Shown here piece by piece: positions 1 to 8,560 of a stretch of DNA of 64,000 nucleotides. Both the position numbers and the translations under genes were made by a program. Below the pieces are notes generated by a model. It had not been told where the DNA came from. It searched no databases and saw only the letters and a program-made list of their open reading frames with translations. Position 1 is the stretch's first letter. Every line of letters starts with the position of its first letter. This DNA comes from Oscillospiraceae bacterium (lineage in GTDB: Bacteria > Bacillota > Clostridia > Oscillospirales > Oscillospiraceae), in the NCBI GenBank assembly GCA_009777775.1, contig WRLE01000006.1, positions 1-64,000 on the forward strand, read 5' to 3'.

Positions 1-511
<511 letters not shown>

Positions 512-706
512 TTGGTATCTTGTCCAATGTGTGTTCAATGGTTACCCATCTCTCGCACATCGGCTAAAACCTAATTGATAAGCTAAATTCAAGCTCTCAA
601 AAGAATCTTGTGACCCGTCGGCTCTCGCCGACTTGTCTTTGGTGCGCATTTGCTTGCATTGTTTAATTTAAAAGGTACACTCCCACCGCTTCGGCGGTGG
701 ACTCTC

Positions 707-736
707 ATTCTAGCACAGGAGCATCGCCCCTGTCAA
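707..736 (-). promoter_or_regulatory. rRNA promoter, proximal
   Basis: On the minus strand a perfect -35 TTGACA (731-736) is followed after 18 bases by TAGAAT (707-712), preceded by TG one base away (extended -10). It points at the 16S gene about 195 bases downstream. A short perfect hairpin (683-700, CCACCGC/GCGGTGG arms) lies in the leader just after it. Confidence 0.75.
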
Positions 737-816
737 CACTTTTGCGCCTTTTTCCCACCTTTTTCCCAAGTCTTTTTTTTCACCCTCACACGGTGTTTCC
801 AAAAACGCGCTTGGCT

Positions 817-846
817 AATCTACCACATACACTCCTCCCTTGTCAA
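817..846 (-). promoter_or_regulatory. rRNA promoter, distal
   Basis: A second minus-strand TTGACA (841-846) is followed after 18 bases by TAGATT (817-822), again with an upstream TG. It lies about 110 bases upstream of the proximal promoter. Tandem promoters are usual for ribosomal RNA operons in Bacillota. The remainder of 512-1028 holds no supported gene. Confidence 0.65.
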
Positions 847-1028
847 TACATTTTTTTCCCTTTTTTCGTTTTTATGAAAATAACCGCAGGTTTATCAGAC
901 ACGGCGGGTATTTTCTATTGTCTTTATATGACTTCCACGCTATATAAGCTGCTAATACAGCACCACACACCTAAACTGGTATTTCCATTAATATAGCTAA
1001 TCTGCTACCTGTTTGATGAAGAATCCCC

Positions 1029-1067
1029 TTGACATTATGTGCATAACAGGTGTATAATAAGCACATA
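1029..1067 (+). promoter_or_regulatory. Promoter and operator-like repeat of the toxin-antitoxin operon
   Basis: TTGACA (1029-1034) and TATAAT (1053-1058) are separated by 18 bases. A perfect 7-bp inverted repeat, TATGTGC (1037-1043) and GCACATA (1061-1067), brackets the -10 box. RelB-type antitoxins repress their own operons by binding such repeats, so this is the likely operator (inference). The ribosome binding site AAGGAG follows at 1070-1075. Confidence 0.75.
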
Positions 1068-1085
1068 GTAAGGAGTTGATTAGTA

Positions 1086-1397
1086 ATGGCTACCACTAGA
1101 ATATCAGTAAATATTGACAAAGATATAAAACAAAATGCACAGCGCATATTCGGCGAAATGGGTTTGGATATGACCACCGCTATTGAATTGTTTTTAAGAA
1201 CGGCAATTATAGAGGGGCGTATTCCCTTTGAAATCCGCACAGAACGAGCTTTTAGAGAGGCTACTCATGCTGCATATATCTATGCAGCACTGGAAGATTC
1301 CGTACACGAAGCCAACGACCCCAACACTAAATGGCTATCCCAGGACGAGATGAAGACCAATCTAGCTAAACGCCGCGATAATAGAGCAAATGTATAA
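1086..1397 (+). CDS. relB: RelB/DinJ-family antitoxin
   Basis: A 103-residue protein. Its first 50 residues have the RelB/DinJ ribbon-helix-helix pattern: TRISVNIDKDIKQNAQRI, then GLDMTTAIELFLRTAI and PFEI. In this family the N-terminus binds DNA as a dimer and the C-terminus wraps the toxin. The start is set by AAGGAG ten bases upstream and a near-consensus promoter. The stop overlaps the toxin start by 8 bases, which implies translational coupling. It neutralises the product of the next gene and probably represses the operon. Confidence 0.9.
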   Translation: MATTRISVNIDKDIKQNAQRIFGEMGLDMTTAIELFLRTAIIEGRIPFEIRTERAFREATHAAYIYAALEDSVHEANDPNTKWLSQDEMKTNLAKRRDNRANV

Positions 1398-1689
1398 GCT
1401 CAGGTATCTTCCATCTGCGAATCTTGATATGATTGAAGCGGAGTCATATCTATTTGAATATAGTCCTCCGGCTGCCGATAAGCTATCGTTGGCGTTTGAG
1501 GAGAATACAGATGCTCTCATAGGCCATCCTTTTATGTACCCGGTCTATAGGGGTAATCCATACTTCCGCTTTATAACACTACCATACGAATATCTCTGCT
1601 TTTACCATGTTGATGAAGAGGCAAAAATTATTAATGTACATAGGGTTCTGCACGGGATGCGTGATATTCAAAGCATCTTGTCCGAGTAA
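1390..1689 (+). CDS. RelE/ParE-superfamily toxin
   Basis: A 99-residue protein with the RelE/ParE layout: an N-terminal strand (YKLRYLPSANLDM), two helices, then GNPYFRFITLPYEYLCFYHVD and a late strand IINVHRVLHGMRD. That final 'v..I.RV.HgrRd' motif is typical of the plasmid-stabilisation (ParE/RelE) family. RelE members cut mRNA on the ribosome and ParE members poison gyrase; the sequence alone does not say which applies. RelB/DinJ partners usually go with RelE/YafQ-type nucleases. It overlaps the antitoxin gene and has no separate promoter. Confidence 0.88.
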   Translation: MYKLRYLPSANLDMIEAESYLFEYSPPAADKLSLAFEENTDALIGHPFMYPVYRGNPYFRFITLPYEYLCFYHVDEEAKIINVHRVLHGMRDIQSILSE

Positions 1690-1790
1690 ATACAATCTTT
1701 TATTTCCTTTTTTACCATACAAATCTACACAAAGGTCTTTTACCAAAACGGTTAGACGCTCGGTAAGCAATAGCTAAATCAAAATATAAT

Positions 1791-2249
1791 TCAAAACCTG
1801 AATAGTGAAATGAAGCCACATGCTAAGAAAAGTAATGCATATAATATCACAAACAGTGGTGCTTGTTGTGTTAAAATTGACAACAATACTTTATCTTCCT
1901 TACGATAATACATTGAAGTGCCAATGCATATAATAATTGAAATAGGTATGGACAAAAACAAAAAACCACTTGTACCAACAATCACTGCTATTATGGAGTA
2001 TCTTGATGCTTCGCCGATTGTTACAACAAGGTACATGCTAAAATATGAAATAATCAATACTGGGAATAACAGTAGCAACCAGATAATGTTTATTGTAATA
2101 CTAGTCTGTTTTGCTTTTTTTAAGTCAGCATATTCATCAACTAAATGCTGGTATTTCCCCTTGTCGTACCTTCTTGTAGCTCTTGAACAAGCCAGATAAA
2201 ACATGAAGCAGACAATAATGACACTTATTCCAATTTCTGATGAACTCAT
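1791..2249 (-). CDS. Small membrane protein of unknown function
   Basis: The start is placed at the ATG at 2249 because AGGAGG lies just upstream (minus strand); an in-frame ATG at 2291 lacks a good site. The 152-residue product has about four hydrophobic stretches: near the N-terminus (GISVIIVCFMFYLA), mid-protein (IIWLLLLFPVLIISYF and IIAVIVGTSGFLFLSIPISIIICI) and at the C-terminus. A short charged region sits between the first and second. No family is recognised. It faces the convergent toxin-antitoxin pair and seems to be a single-gene unit. Confidence 0.6.
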   Translation of the reverse strand: MSSSEIGISVIIVCFMFYLACSRATRRYDKGKYQHLVDEYADLKKAKQTSITINIIWLLLLFPVLIISYFSMYLVVTIGEASRYSIIAVIVGTSGFLFLSIPISIIICIGTSMYYRKEDKVLLSILTQQAPLFVILYALLFLACGFISLFRF

Positions 2250-2304
2250 ATTGTAAACCTCCTTAAGATCATTATGACAGTAATAATCCATTTGCTTTTA
2301 TGTT

Positions 2305-2342
2305 AAAAATCCCTCGTGCCGGATTTGGCATCGAGGGTTTTC
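2305..2342. terminator. Bidirectional terminator-like hairpin
   Basis: CCCTCGTGCC (2311-2320) pairs with GGCATCGAGGG (2327-2337) with one bulged base. The stem is flanked by AAAAA on the left and TTTT on the right, so it could terminate in either direction. Confidence 0.55.
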
Positions 2343-2516
2343 TGCATTTATGTCTGTATCACCCCTATGCATTACCGATAATTATACTTGGGTATTTTTT
2401 ATACGTCAAATAATATTTTTCCTATATATTTTACAACTTGCGGAAATTAAGGGTTTTTATTGTATATTTAAAACGATAGCTATACTATTTAATATTTTTC
2501 AATATTGGTGTAGTTA

Positions 2517-2546
2517 GATCCTTCGCATTCGCTCAGGATGACACGG
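2517..2546 (-). repeat. Intergenic short repeat (GTCATCCTGAGCG family)
   Basis: The minus strand reads CCGTGTCATCCTGAGCGAAT and continues to AAGGATC. The same motif recurs on the plus strand at 37648-37679 (nearly identical) and, diverged, at 46457-46496. It is a dispersed non-coding repeat found between genes. Confidence 0.6.
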
Positions 2547-2558
2547 GTAGTGCTTTCT

Positions 2559-2626
2559 GAACAAAGGAACGGTTCTTTTGTTCAGAGGGGTTGTTTCCTC
2601 TGAACAAAAGAACCGTCCCTTTGTTC
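2559..2626. repeat. Long near-perfect hairpin repeat (GGACGGTTCTTTTGTTC type)
   Basis: Two arms of about 30 bases (2559-2588 and 2597-2626) are almost perfectly complementary around a short loop. The arm contains ACGGTTCTTTTGTTC. A related partial copy is at 24522-24560. Hairpins with this type of sequence are common in Clostridia genomes and are often linked to REP-associated (Y1) transposases. No such transposase is in the window. Confidence 0.65.
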
Positions 2627-2638
2627 ATTGTTCAAATA

Positions 2639-2848
2639 CTAAATGTGCACATCGTATCCTACTTCTTCGATTTCGTTCTTTATTTTTACAAGATCTGTTA
2701 TGCTTGGATTATACACAACTGTTACTGTTTCTGTGTCTAAATCCACAACTACGCTTTCAATTCCGAGCATGGTGTTGAGTGCTTTCGTGACAGTCATGAC
2801 ACAATGATTGCATGTCATTCCTTCTACAGATAAAATAGCTTTTTCCAT
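2639..2848 (-). CDS. CopZ-like heavy-metal-binding protein
   Basis: A 69-residue single HMA domain with the metal-binding motif GMTCNHC near residues 9-15 and the ferredoxin-like strand/helix pattern ending EEVGYDVHI. The full length matches CopZ-type copper chaperones, which pass Cu(I) to P-type ATPases. GAGG lies upstream of the start. No copper ATPase or CsoR/CopY regulator is adjacent, so the partner must be elsewhere. The metal is inferred from the family. Confidence 0.88.
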   Translation of the reverse strand: MEKAILSVEGMTCNHCVMTVTKALNTMLGIESVVVDLDTETVTVVYNPSITDLVKIKNEIEEVGYDVHI

Positions 2849-2932
2849 TTGACGGGCCTCCTTTCGTAGATATTATAACAATATTTAATACTTTTATTTT
2901 CGCCCTAGCTCCATTACCAGCAACCATTAGAC

Positions 2933-3868
2933 TTAAAAATCCGTGCTGGATATACCCACTTGACTGATGTCGTAGGGTGTTGATTGATAGACATAATAAT
3001 TAAGCCAATTTGAATACATGAGCTGGGCATGGGCTCTCCAGTATACTGGGGGAACTGCTGTGGGGTCGTTGCCGGGAAAATAGTTTTCCGGCACATTTAT
3101 GGGTAAGCCCTTTTCCACATCGCGGAAGTATTCCAAAGCAAGGGTTTCGCCATCGTATTCAGGATGTCCTGTGATGAATACTCGCCGATTGTCAGTGGAT
3201 TTCACCGCAAAAACTCCTGCTTCTTCTGATACCGAAAGCAGCTCTAAATCTGGTACTGCAGATATTTCCGATTCCAGAACACAGGTATACCGTGAGTGGG
3301 GCATATAAAATACATCGTCAAATCCTCTGAAAAGATGAGACTGGGGCTTTAATACTGTATGGCTGTAAACGCCTGATATTTTTTGCGGAAGGGGATGCTT
3401 GTTGACACCATAATGATAAAACAAACCAGCCTGAGCTCCCCAGCATATATGAAATGTGGAGTGAACATTACTCGTGGACCATTCCATAATATTACAAAGC
3501 TCGTCCCAATAATCAACTTCTTCAAATTCCAAGTTTTCCACAGGAGCTCCTGTAATTATCATTCCATCATAATGCTGATTTTTCACATTTTCAAATGTTG
3601 TGTAAAAGGACGATAAATGCTCTGGGTCTGTGTTTTTCGAGGTGTAGCTAATTGTTTGCAAAAATTCCACTTCCACTTGTAGTGGTGAATTGGATAGCTT
3701 GCGAAGCAATTGGGTTTCCGTGACGATTTTCGTGGGCATAAGGTTTAGTATCAGTAAACGTAGTGGGCGAATGTCTTGATGAATCGCTCTGTACTCCGTC
3801 ATTACGAATATGCTTTCGCTTTCCAATATGCTTTTTGATGGTAATTGATCTGGGATTTTGATAGGCAT
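2933..3868 (-). CDS. metA: Homoserine O-acetyltransferase (MetA type)
   Basis: A 311-residue MetA-family enzyme. The start at 3868 ([11 protein letters not shown], the standard MetA N-terminus, with AGGAG upstream) is preferred over a 23-residue in-frame extension. Counting from it, the catalytic triad falls at Cys142 ([10 protein letters not shown]), His235 and Glu237 (GHPEYD), as in E. coli MetA. Residue 111 is Glu (TGAPVE). In this family Glu111 goes with acetyl-CoA use and Gly with succinyl-CoA. It therefore likely makes O-acetylhomoserine, the first committed step of methionine synthesis. No SAM riboswitch or T-box is visible upstream. Confidence 0.93.
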   Translation of the reverse strand: MPIKIPDQLPSKSILESESIFVMTEYRAIHQDIRPLRLLILNLMPTKIVTETQLLRKLSNSPLQVEVEFLQTISYTSKNTDPEHLSSFYTTFENVKNQHYDGMIITGAPVENLEFEEVDYWDELCNIMEWSTSNVHSTFHICWGAQAGLFYHYGVNKHPLPQKISGVYSHTVLKPQSHLFRGFDDVFYMPHSRYTCVLESEISAVPDLELLSVSEEAGVFAVKSTDNRRVFITGHPEYDGETLALEYFRDVEKGLPINVPENYFPGNDPTAVPPVYWRAHAQLMYSNWLNYYVYQSTPYDISQVGISSTDF

Positions 3869-3993
3869 GTCTACTCCTGTGCTCCTTTTGTTTGTTGTAT
3901 GGAATGTTGTATGGAATTTATAAATCCAGTATATCACAAATTGAATATATTGAAAAGTTGAAATGCAATAAATAATATGTCTTATATAGCACC

Positions 3994-4761
3994 CTACAAG
4001 CGTTCGTTCATGGTGAGGCTGTTTGATCTTACCACACCATACATTGGTATCACCATTCCTCTGTCAAACAAATCCGCTCTGTAATATGCAATATTTGCAC
4101 CAAGCTGGTAATCGCCCAACCTGACAGGAACGCCATAATAATCCGACATCATTTCCGTCATTTCTAGGGCTATGGAATAAAGTTCATCTTTTGAAATAAC
4201 AGAATTATTAGTAGTATTTGTATTTGATTGGCTCGTATTTGATTGGTTTGTGTTTAACGCATTTCGCCGCTGATATATGAGCTTGAGTATGATTCCTGTC
4301 TCATCATCAATGCTAACATTCACTTCATTGCCATTGCCATCGAATACGCGAAATTCCCATATAATCAAATTCACAGTAGGATTGTCTGTTTCTATCACAA
4401 ATACAGCGTTTCCATCCTCAGCTGTGCAATCGTCCACATCAAATTCGATTAGTTTCCCACCAAAGAATCTTTGTAGCTCCCTTATGGCGCTTTCCCTAGC
4501 CAGTTCCATATTCATGGTTTGCCCAGTCGCTATGGACAGCATTTCCGTAAAGGGATTCGACAAAAGAGCAATCCTATCAGGGATGCTCATATTTAGCTCA
4601 GTTTCAAAGCTGATATTCTCCGCTTCGATAATCATCAGATTGTCTAAGGTTCGAGCATCCATGACATTGGCAACAGCATTTGGTAAATAAAAGCTTCCCA
4701 CCAAACTAATTCCAACAGCCACAATTGGCAAATATTTTGTTATATATTGCTTAACTTTCAT
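3994..4761 (-). CDS. Exported/membrane-anchored protein in the two-component operon
   Basis: A 255-residue protein with an N-terminal hydrophobic segment after a charged start ([20 protein letters not shown]), then an extracytoplasmic domain. Two segments look alike ([17 protein letters not shown] and [21 protein letters not shown]), joined by an Asn/Ser/Thr-rich linker near residues 170-190. It resembles the poorly characterised exported proteins encoded next to sensor kinases. Its start overlaps the histidine kinase stop by 4 bases (ATGA), so the two are translationally coupled. A sensory accessory role is inference. Confidence 0.6.
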   Translation of the reverse strand: MKVKQYITKYLPIVAVGISLVGSFYLPNAVANVMDARTLDNLMIIEAENISFETELNMSIPDRIALLSNPFTEMLSIATGQTMNMELARESAIRELQRFFGGKLIEFDVDDCTAEDGNAVFVIETDNPTVNLIIWEFRVFDGNGNEVNVSIDDETGIILKLIYQRRNALNTNQSNTSQSNTNTTNNSVISKDELYSIALEMTEMMSDYYGVPVRLGDYQLGANIAYYRADLFDRGMVIPMYGVVRSNSLTMNERL

Positions 4762-6185
4762 GAAACCCTTTCTGCGACTATACTGGGCAACCGTACTATA
4801 ACTGTTGTTCCCACACCCAGTTCGCTTTCTATCATGATTTCTCCATCGTGCAATTCAGCAATTTCATCACATAAGCGCAGACCAAGCCCGACACCTCCCT
4901 GGGATCTGGACCTGGATTTATCTACTCTATAAAAAGCATCTTTGATTTTCGTTAGCTCTTCTTCTGGAATGCCTCTGCCATTGTCCGAAACTCGGATTTC
5001 GCAAAAATCGTCCAAAGTACGAGACTGGATAATGATTGCTCCAGAATCATCTATTGCTTTACGTGCATTATCGATTAAATTCACCAAAAGAGACATGAAC
5101 AAATCCGGTTCTATCATACACTCGGTTTCATCACATTCGTTCTTCATGCTAACCTCCCTTTTGTCTAGGGCAGGTTGTAAAAGGCGCGTTGTATCTTCCA
5201 CAATGTTTTTAATCTTTATGGGTAAAAAAGTGAAATCTCGTTTCTTTAAAACAATGAGGTCAAGCAGTCTCAGCGATAAAACTTCAAGTCTACGACCTTC
5301 TAAAAAAATATAATTAGCCGCGTCCACCCTATCATCTTCCGATAAAGAATGCCCTCTGAGCAAATCCGCATATCCGATTATGGAAGTCAAGGGAGTTTTC
5401 AGTTCATGGGCAAGCCCTCCCATAAATTCCTCTTGGCGACGCATGGTGTCACGCAATTCGTTGATATTTTCTTCCAAGCGGTCTGTCATATTATTAAAGT
5501 CAGTTGCCAATACCCCAATTTCATCTTTGCCATCGTGGTCTGCACGATAACTTAAATCTCCAGATGCTATCCTCCTGGTCACCCTGGAAAGTCGATGCAA
5601 TGGACGAGTCATAAGAAAGGATAAAATCCACGAAAGAGCCGCTCCCAAAAGCACAACTATAATAAGCATCCTCCGAAATACCAGCAATTGATATTGTCGC
5701 CCTGCAAAGACATGGGTGATGTCGTGGAGGCTCTCTAAATACATTAACTGTGAGCCAAATTGGAACTGTCCTGCGATTTGCAAATAATATTCACCGGTTT
5801 CGCTGCGAAAAGCAATCATCGAATATTTATCGCTTCCAACACTATTTACAAGATTATTGTTATATAAGCCTCGCTCTCGGCTAACATATATTTCTCCGTC
5901 GCTGTCCGATAAGCGCAAGGAACGCCAGCTTTTCCCGCCCTGGGCATCCATACGGGTTAGAGCATTTAAAAGCTCGTTGTAATCGCGTATGTGGGTTTCC
6001 ACTTGGGGCGCACTGGAAACTGCTGAAATTGTATAGAGTATGAGTGTATGGGCATTTGCGGCTGCGTCTTGGGATTGGCTCAAAGAGTTCCGTGTAGACG
6101 TAACGATGAGCAAGCTACCGCCTATACCGAAAGCTAATGCTAGCATAACGGTAAAAACAATCATGATTTTTGTGCCAAATCGCAT
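4758..6185 (-). CDS. Two-component sensor histidine kinase
   Basis: A 475-residue membrane kinase. TM1 is about residues 8-30, an extracytoplasmic sensor region about 31-170, TM2 about 172-192, then a HAMP domain (about 195-245, with DEIGVLATDFNNM). The HisKA phospho-acceptor is His260 (AHELKTPLTS). The ATPase domain shows the N-box (NLIDNARKA), G1 (DNGRGIPEE) and G2 (GGVGLGLRLC). It autophosphorylates and passes phosphate to the regulator encoded 5 bases upstream. The signal cannot be read from the sequence. Confidence 0.93.
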   Translation of the reverse strand: MRFGTKIMIVFTVMLALAFGIGGSLLIVTSTRNSLSQSQDAAANAHTLILYTISAVSSAPQVETHIRDYNELLNALTRMDAQGGKSWRSLRLSDSDGEIYVSRERGLYNNNLVNSVGSDKYSMIAFRSETGEYYLQIAGQFQFGSQLMYLESLHDITHVFAGRQYQLLVFRRMLIIVVLLGAALSWILSFLMTRPLHRLSRVTRRIASGDLSYRADHDGKDEIGVLATDFNNMTDRLEENINELRDTMRRQEEFMGGLAHELKTPLTSIIGYADLLRGHSLSEDDRVDAANYIFLEGRRLEVLSLRLLDLIVLKKRDFTFLPIKIKNIVEDTTRLLQPALDKREVSMKNECDETECMIEPDLFMSLLVNLIDNARKAIDDSGAIIIQSRTLDDFCEIRVSDNGRGIPEEELTKIKDAFYRVDKSRSRSQGGVGLGLRLCDEIAELHDGEIMIESELGVGTTVIVRLPSIVAERVS

Positions 6186-6190
6186 CGTCG

Positions 6191-6844
6191 CTACACCTCT
6201 AGCCTATAACCCACCTTATATACAGATTGAAGCTTATCTTCCCACTTTGCTTTTTTTCTAACACGTTGAACATGGAGGTCAATGGTTCTACTATCGCCGT
6301 AATAATCACCACCCCAGACTCTCTCATATATAGTTTCCCTATATAGGGCAGTTCCTGGATTTCGTGCAAAGAGCAAAAGAAGCTCATATTCCTTTCTGGT
6401 TAATGAAATTTCATCGCCATCACGCCGAACAACCATGGAGCGGGTGTCTATGGAAAGCCCTGCAATTTCAATCATACGGTCTAGTTTTTGATACCGACGC
6501 AAAACCGTCTCAACCCGTGCCAGTAGCTCAATAATTTCAAAGGGTTTGACTATATAGTCCTCAGCACCCATTTTCAGCCCCTTTACCCTATCTTCCACCA
6601 TATCCTTCGCTGTAATGAAAATGACAGGGATTTCCAAGGGTTTTATATATTCCATCAGCTCAAACCCATCTGCTCCCGGCAGCATAATATCCAGCAATAT
6701 CAAGTCAAATCGTTCGTTCTCAAGCAAATCGGCAGCGTCCAAGCCATCAAAAACGCAAGAGCAATCATAGCCTGCTTTCGTTAAGCTCATACGCAAAAGG
6801 TCCGATATTGGTTTTTCATCTTCAACAATTAAAATCTTTATCAT
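6191..6844 (-). CDS. OmpR/PhoB-family response regulator
   Basis: A 217-residue regulator. The receiver domain has the acidic pair (VEDE), phospho-acceptor Asp52 (LLDIMLPG) and a conserved Lys (FITAKD). A winged-helix DNA-binding domain follows (about 125-217: SLTRKEYELLLLFARNPG, then DSRTIDLHVQRVRKKA). It is the first gene of a regulator-kinase-exported protein operon and is divergent from mnmE across a 112-bp gap. Its targets are unknown; autoregulation is likely for this family. Confidence 0.94.
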   Translation of the reverse strand: MIKILIVEDEKPISDLLRMSLTKAGYDCSCVFDGLDAADLLENERFDLILLDIMLPGADGFELMEYIKPLEIPVIFITAKDMVEDRVKGLKMGAEDYIVKPFEIIELLARVETVLRRYQKLDRMIEIAGLSIDTRSMVVRRDGDEISLTRKEYELLLLFARNPGTALYRETIYERVWGGDYYGDSRTIDLHVQRVRKKAKWEDKLQSVYKVGYRLEV

Positions 6845-6956
6845 AGTGCCACCTTTGTTCCGCTTTTAGTATTATCATTTACATACATTACTTTTTCAAT
6901 TATAATACACGATAGCATCTAGGATGTAAACATTAGCTATAAGGAAATTATATGAT

Positions 6957-8333
6957 ATGTCAGATACGATAGCTGCCATCGCAACGGGCGATGCCATTTC
7001 TGCCATTGGTATCATCAGAGTCAGCGGAAGCGATTGCATAAGAGTTGGCGATTTGGTTTTTCGCTCCTTTACTGGTGTTAGTTTAGCCGATACGAAAGAC
7101 AGAATTATGTTGTATGGGATGCTACAGGATTCCGATAATACAGTACTTGACCTATGCTTGTGCATGATTTCACGCAGTCCAAATAGCTATACTGGTGAAG
7201 ATACTATGGAGTTTCATTGCCATGGCTCTCCCACTGTTCTAAGGGAGGTTTTGGAGCTTTTATTTAGACATGGCATTCGTCAAGCCGAAGCTGGTGAGTT
7301 CACGAAACGGGCTTTCCTCAACAATCGCATGGACCTGACCCAAGCCGAGGCTGTGATAGACCTAATCGAAGCCCAAACTCCCATCGCAGCAAAAAACGCT
7401 GCCGCACAGCTCCAGGGTGCCATTGGAACGAAATTGGAATCTCTATATAGCGAGCTGCTCAATATTATCGCCCATTTTCATGTGAAAATAGATTATCCCG
7501 ATGAACTTATTGATGAATTTGACCTGGAAAATTATACTGAGCTTTTGGACAACACATATAATGAATTATCAAAAATGCTGGCTACCCATGCCAGGGGTAA
7601 AGTCATGCTCGATGGCTTACCCACTGCCATAATTGGACGTCCCAACACTGGCAAGTCTTCTTTGTTGAACGCTTTGCTTGGTTATGAGAGAGCCATCGTC
7701 ACCGATATTCCTGGAACAACGCGGGATACAATCGAAGAGAGATTGCTCATTGATGATATGCTATTGCGAATTACCGATACAGCAGGGATAAGAATCAGTG
7801 ATGATGTCATCGAGAGCTTAGGGGTCGCACGAACCTTTGATGCGGTCATGCGTTCTAGCCTAGCAATTATAGTGTTTGACGGTTCTCAGTCCCTTTGCGA
7901 TGATGATTATGAGGTAATAAATAGCATTCCAGAGGATGTGGCAAAAATCATAGTGGTAAACAAATCTGACCTACCCCAAGTTTTAAATGACGATGAGCTT
8001 GACAAATTAGGTATATCATATTGTCGGTTATGCGCCATCAGTGGTGCTGGGTTAGTGGATTTGGAAGAGTTAATAAAAACAGCATATCCAAAAAACATAG
8101 CTGCTTCCATCGCTCCTGGTGAAATTATAACCAACGCCAGACAAGCCCAAGGCATATCGAAGGCGATGAACTATATAAAAAGTGCCATTTCCGCCATGGA
8201 AGCCTTTATCACAGCAGACGCTGTTTTGCTGGATGTGGAAGAGGCTTTAGCTGAAATCGGAGAAATCACAGGTAAAACAATGAGGGAAGACATCATCGAT
8301 AGAATCTTCCAACGCTTTTGTGTCGGTAAGTGA
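6957..8333 (+). CDS. mnmE: tRNA uridine-5-carboxymethylaminomethyl modification GTPase MnmE
   Basis: A 458-residue protein of normal MnmE length. The N-terminal folate-binding domain is followed by a helical domain holding a G domain: P-loop GRPNTGKSSL, G2 DIPGTTRDT, G3 DTAGI, G4 NKSD. It ends in CVGK, the family's C-terminal Cys-x-Gly-Lys motif. With MnmG it modifies the wobble uridine of certain tRNAs. In many bacteria it sits beside yidC/khpB and mnmG; here it is about 12 kb from that block, on the other strand and without mnmG. The codons for its last three residues and the stop belong to a tandem repeat. Confidence 0.96.
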   Translation: MSDTIAAIATGDAISAIGIIRVSGSDCIRVGDLVFRSFTGVSLADTKDRIMLYGMLQDSDNTVLDLCLCMISRSPNSYTGEDTMEFHCHGSPTVLREVLELLFRHGIRQAEAGEFTKRAFLNNRMDLTQAEAVIDLIEAQTPIAAKNAAAQLQGAIGTKLESLYSELLNIIAHFHVKIDYPDELIDEFDLENYTELLDNTYNELSKMLATHARGKVMLDGLPTAIIGRPNTGKSSLLNALLGYERAIVTDIPGTTRDTIEERLLIDDMLLRITDTAGIRISDDVIESLGVARTFDAVMRSSLAIIVFDGSQSLCDDDYEVINSIPEDVAKIIVVNKSDLPQVLNDDELDKLGISYCRLCAISGAGLVDLEELIKTAYPKNIAASIAPGEIITNARQAQGISKAMNYIKSAISAMEAFITADAVLLDVEEALAEIGEITGKTMREDIIDRIFQRFCVGK

Positions 8334-8357
8334 GTCGGTAAGTGAGCCGGTAAGTAA
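8322..8357 (+). repeat. Three tandem copies of a 12-bp unit over the mnmE stop codon
   Basis: The unit GTCGGTAAGTGA (8322-8333) encodes the last residues VGK plus the stop. It is repeated at 8334-8345 (identical) and 8346-8357 (GCCGGTAAGTAA). Each copy keeps the frame and ends in a stop, so the protein is unchanged and has two backup C-termini behind its stop. Confidence 0.85.
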
Positions 8358-8513
8358 TTCGGAAAATCATTTGTATCGTCATATTTGCAACATCATAGTT
8401 ATAGTAAATCAGCCTAGTTTATAAAATAAACGGTATTTATATGGAAAATCATTGAATATTATGTAAATTTTATGATTCAAGTCATTTTGAGTCTATACCG
8501 AAAATTAAATTAG

Positions 8514-8522
8514 TGATATAAT
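8514..8522 (+). promoter_or_regulatory. Extended -10 promoter of ppdK
   Basis: TGA followed by TATAAT (8517-8522) forms an extended -10 box 38 bases before the ppdK start. The -35 region is poor. The sequence between mnmE and ppdK (8334-8560) holds no other recognised element. Confidence 0.45.
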
Positions 8523-8560
8523 CGTTTTTACTTAAATTTTACTTTTGTGAGGTACCATGA

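Noticed and set aside
3869-3993. SAM riboswitch upstream of metA
   Set aside because: The region is short and AT-rich with no S-box or other SAM-riboswitch core sequence.
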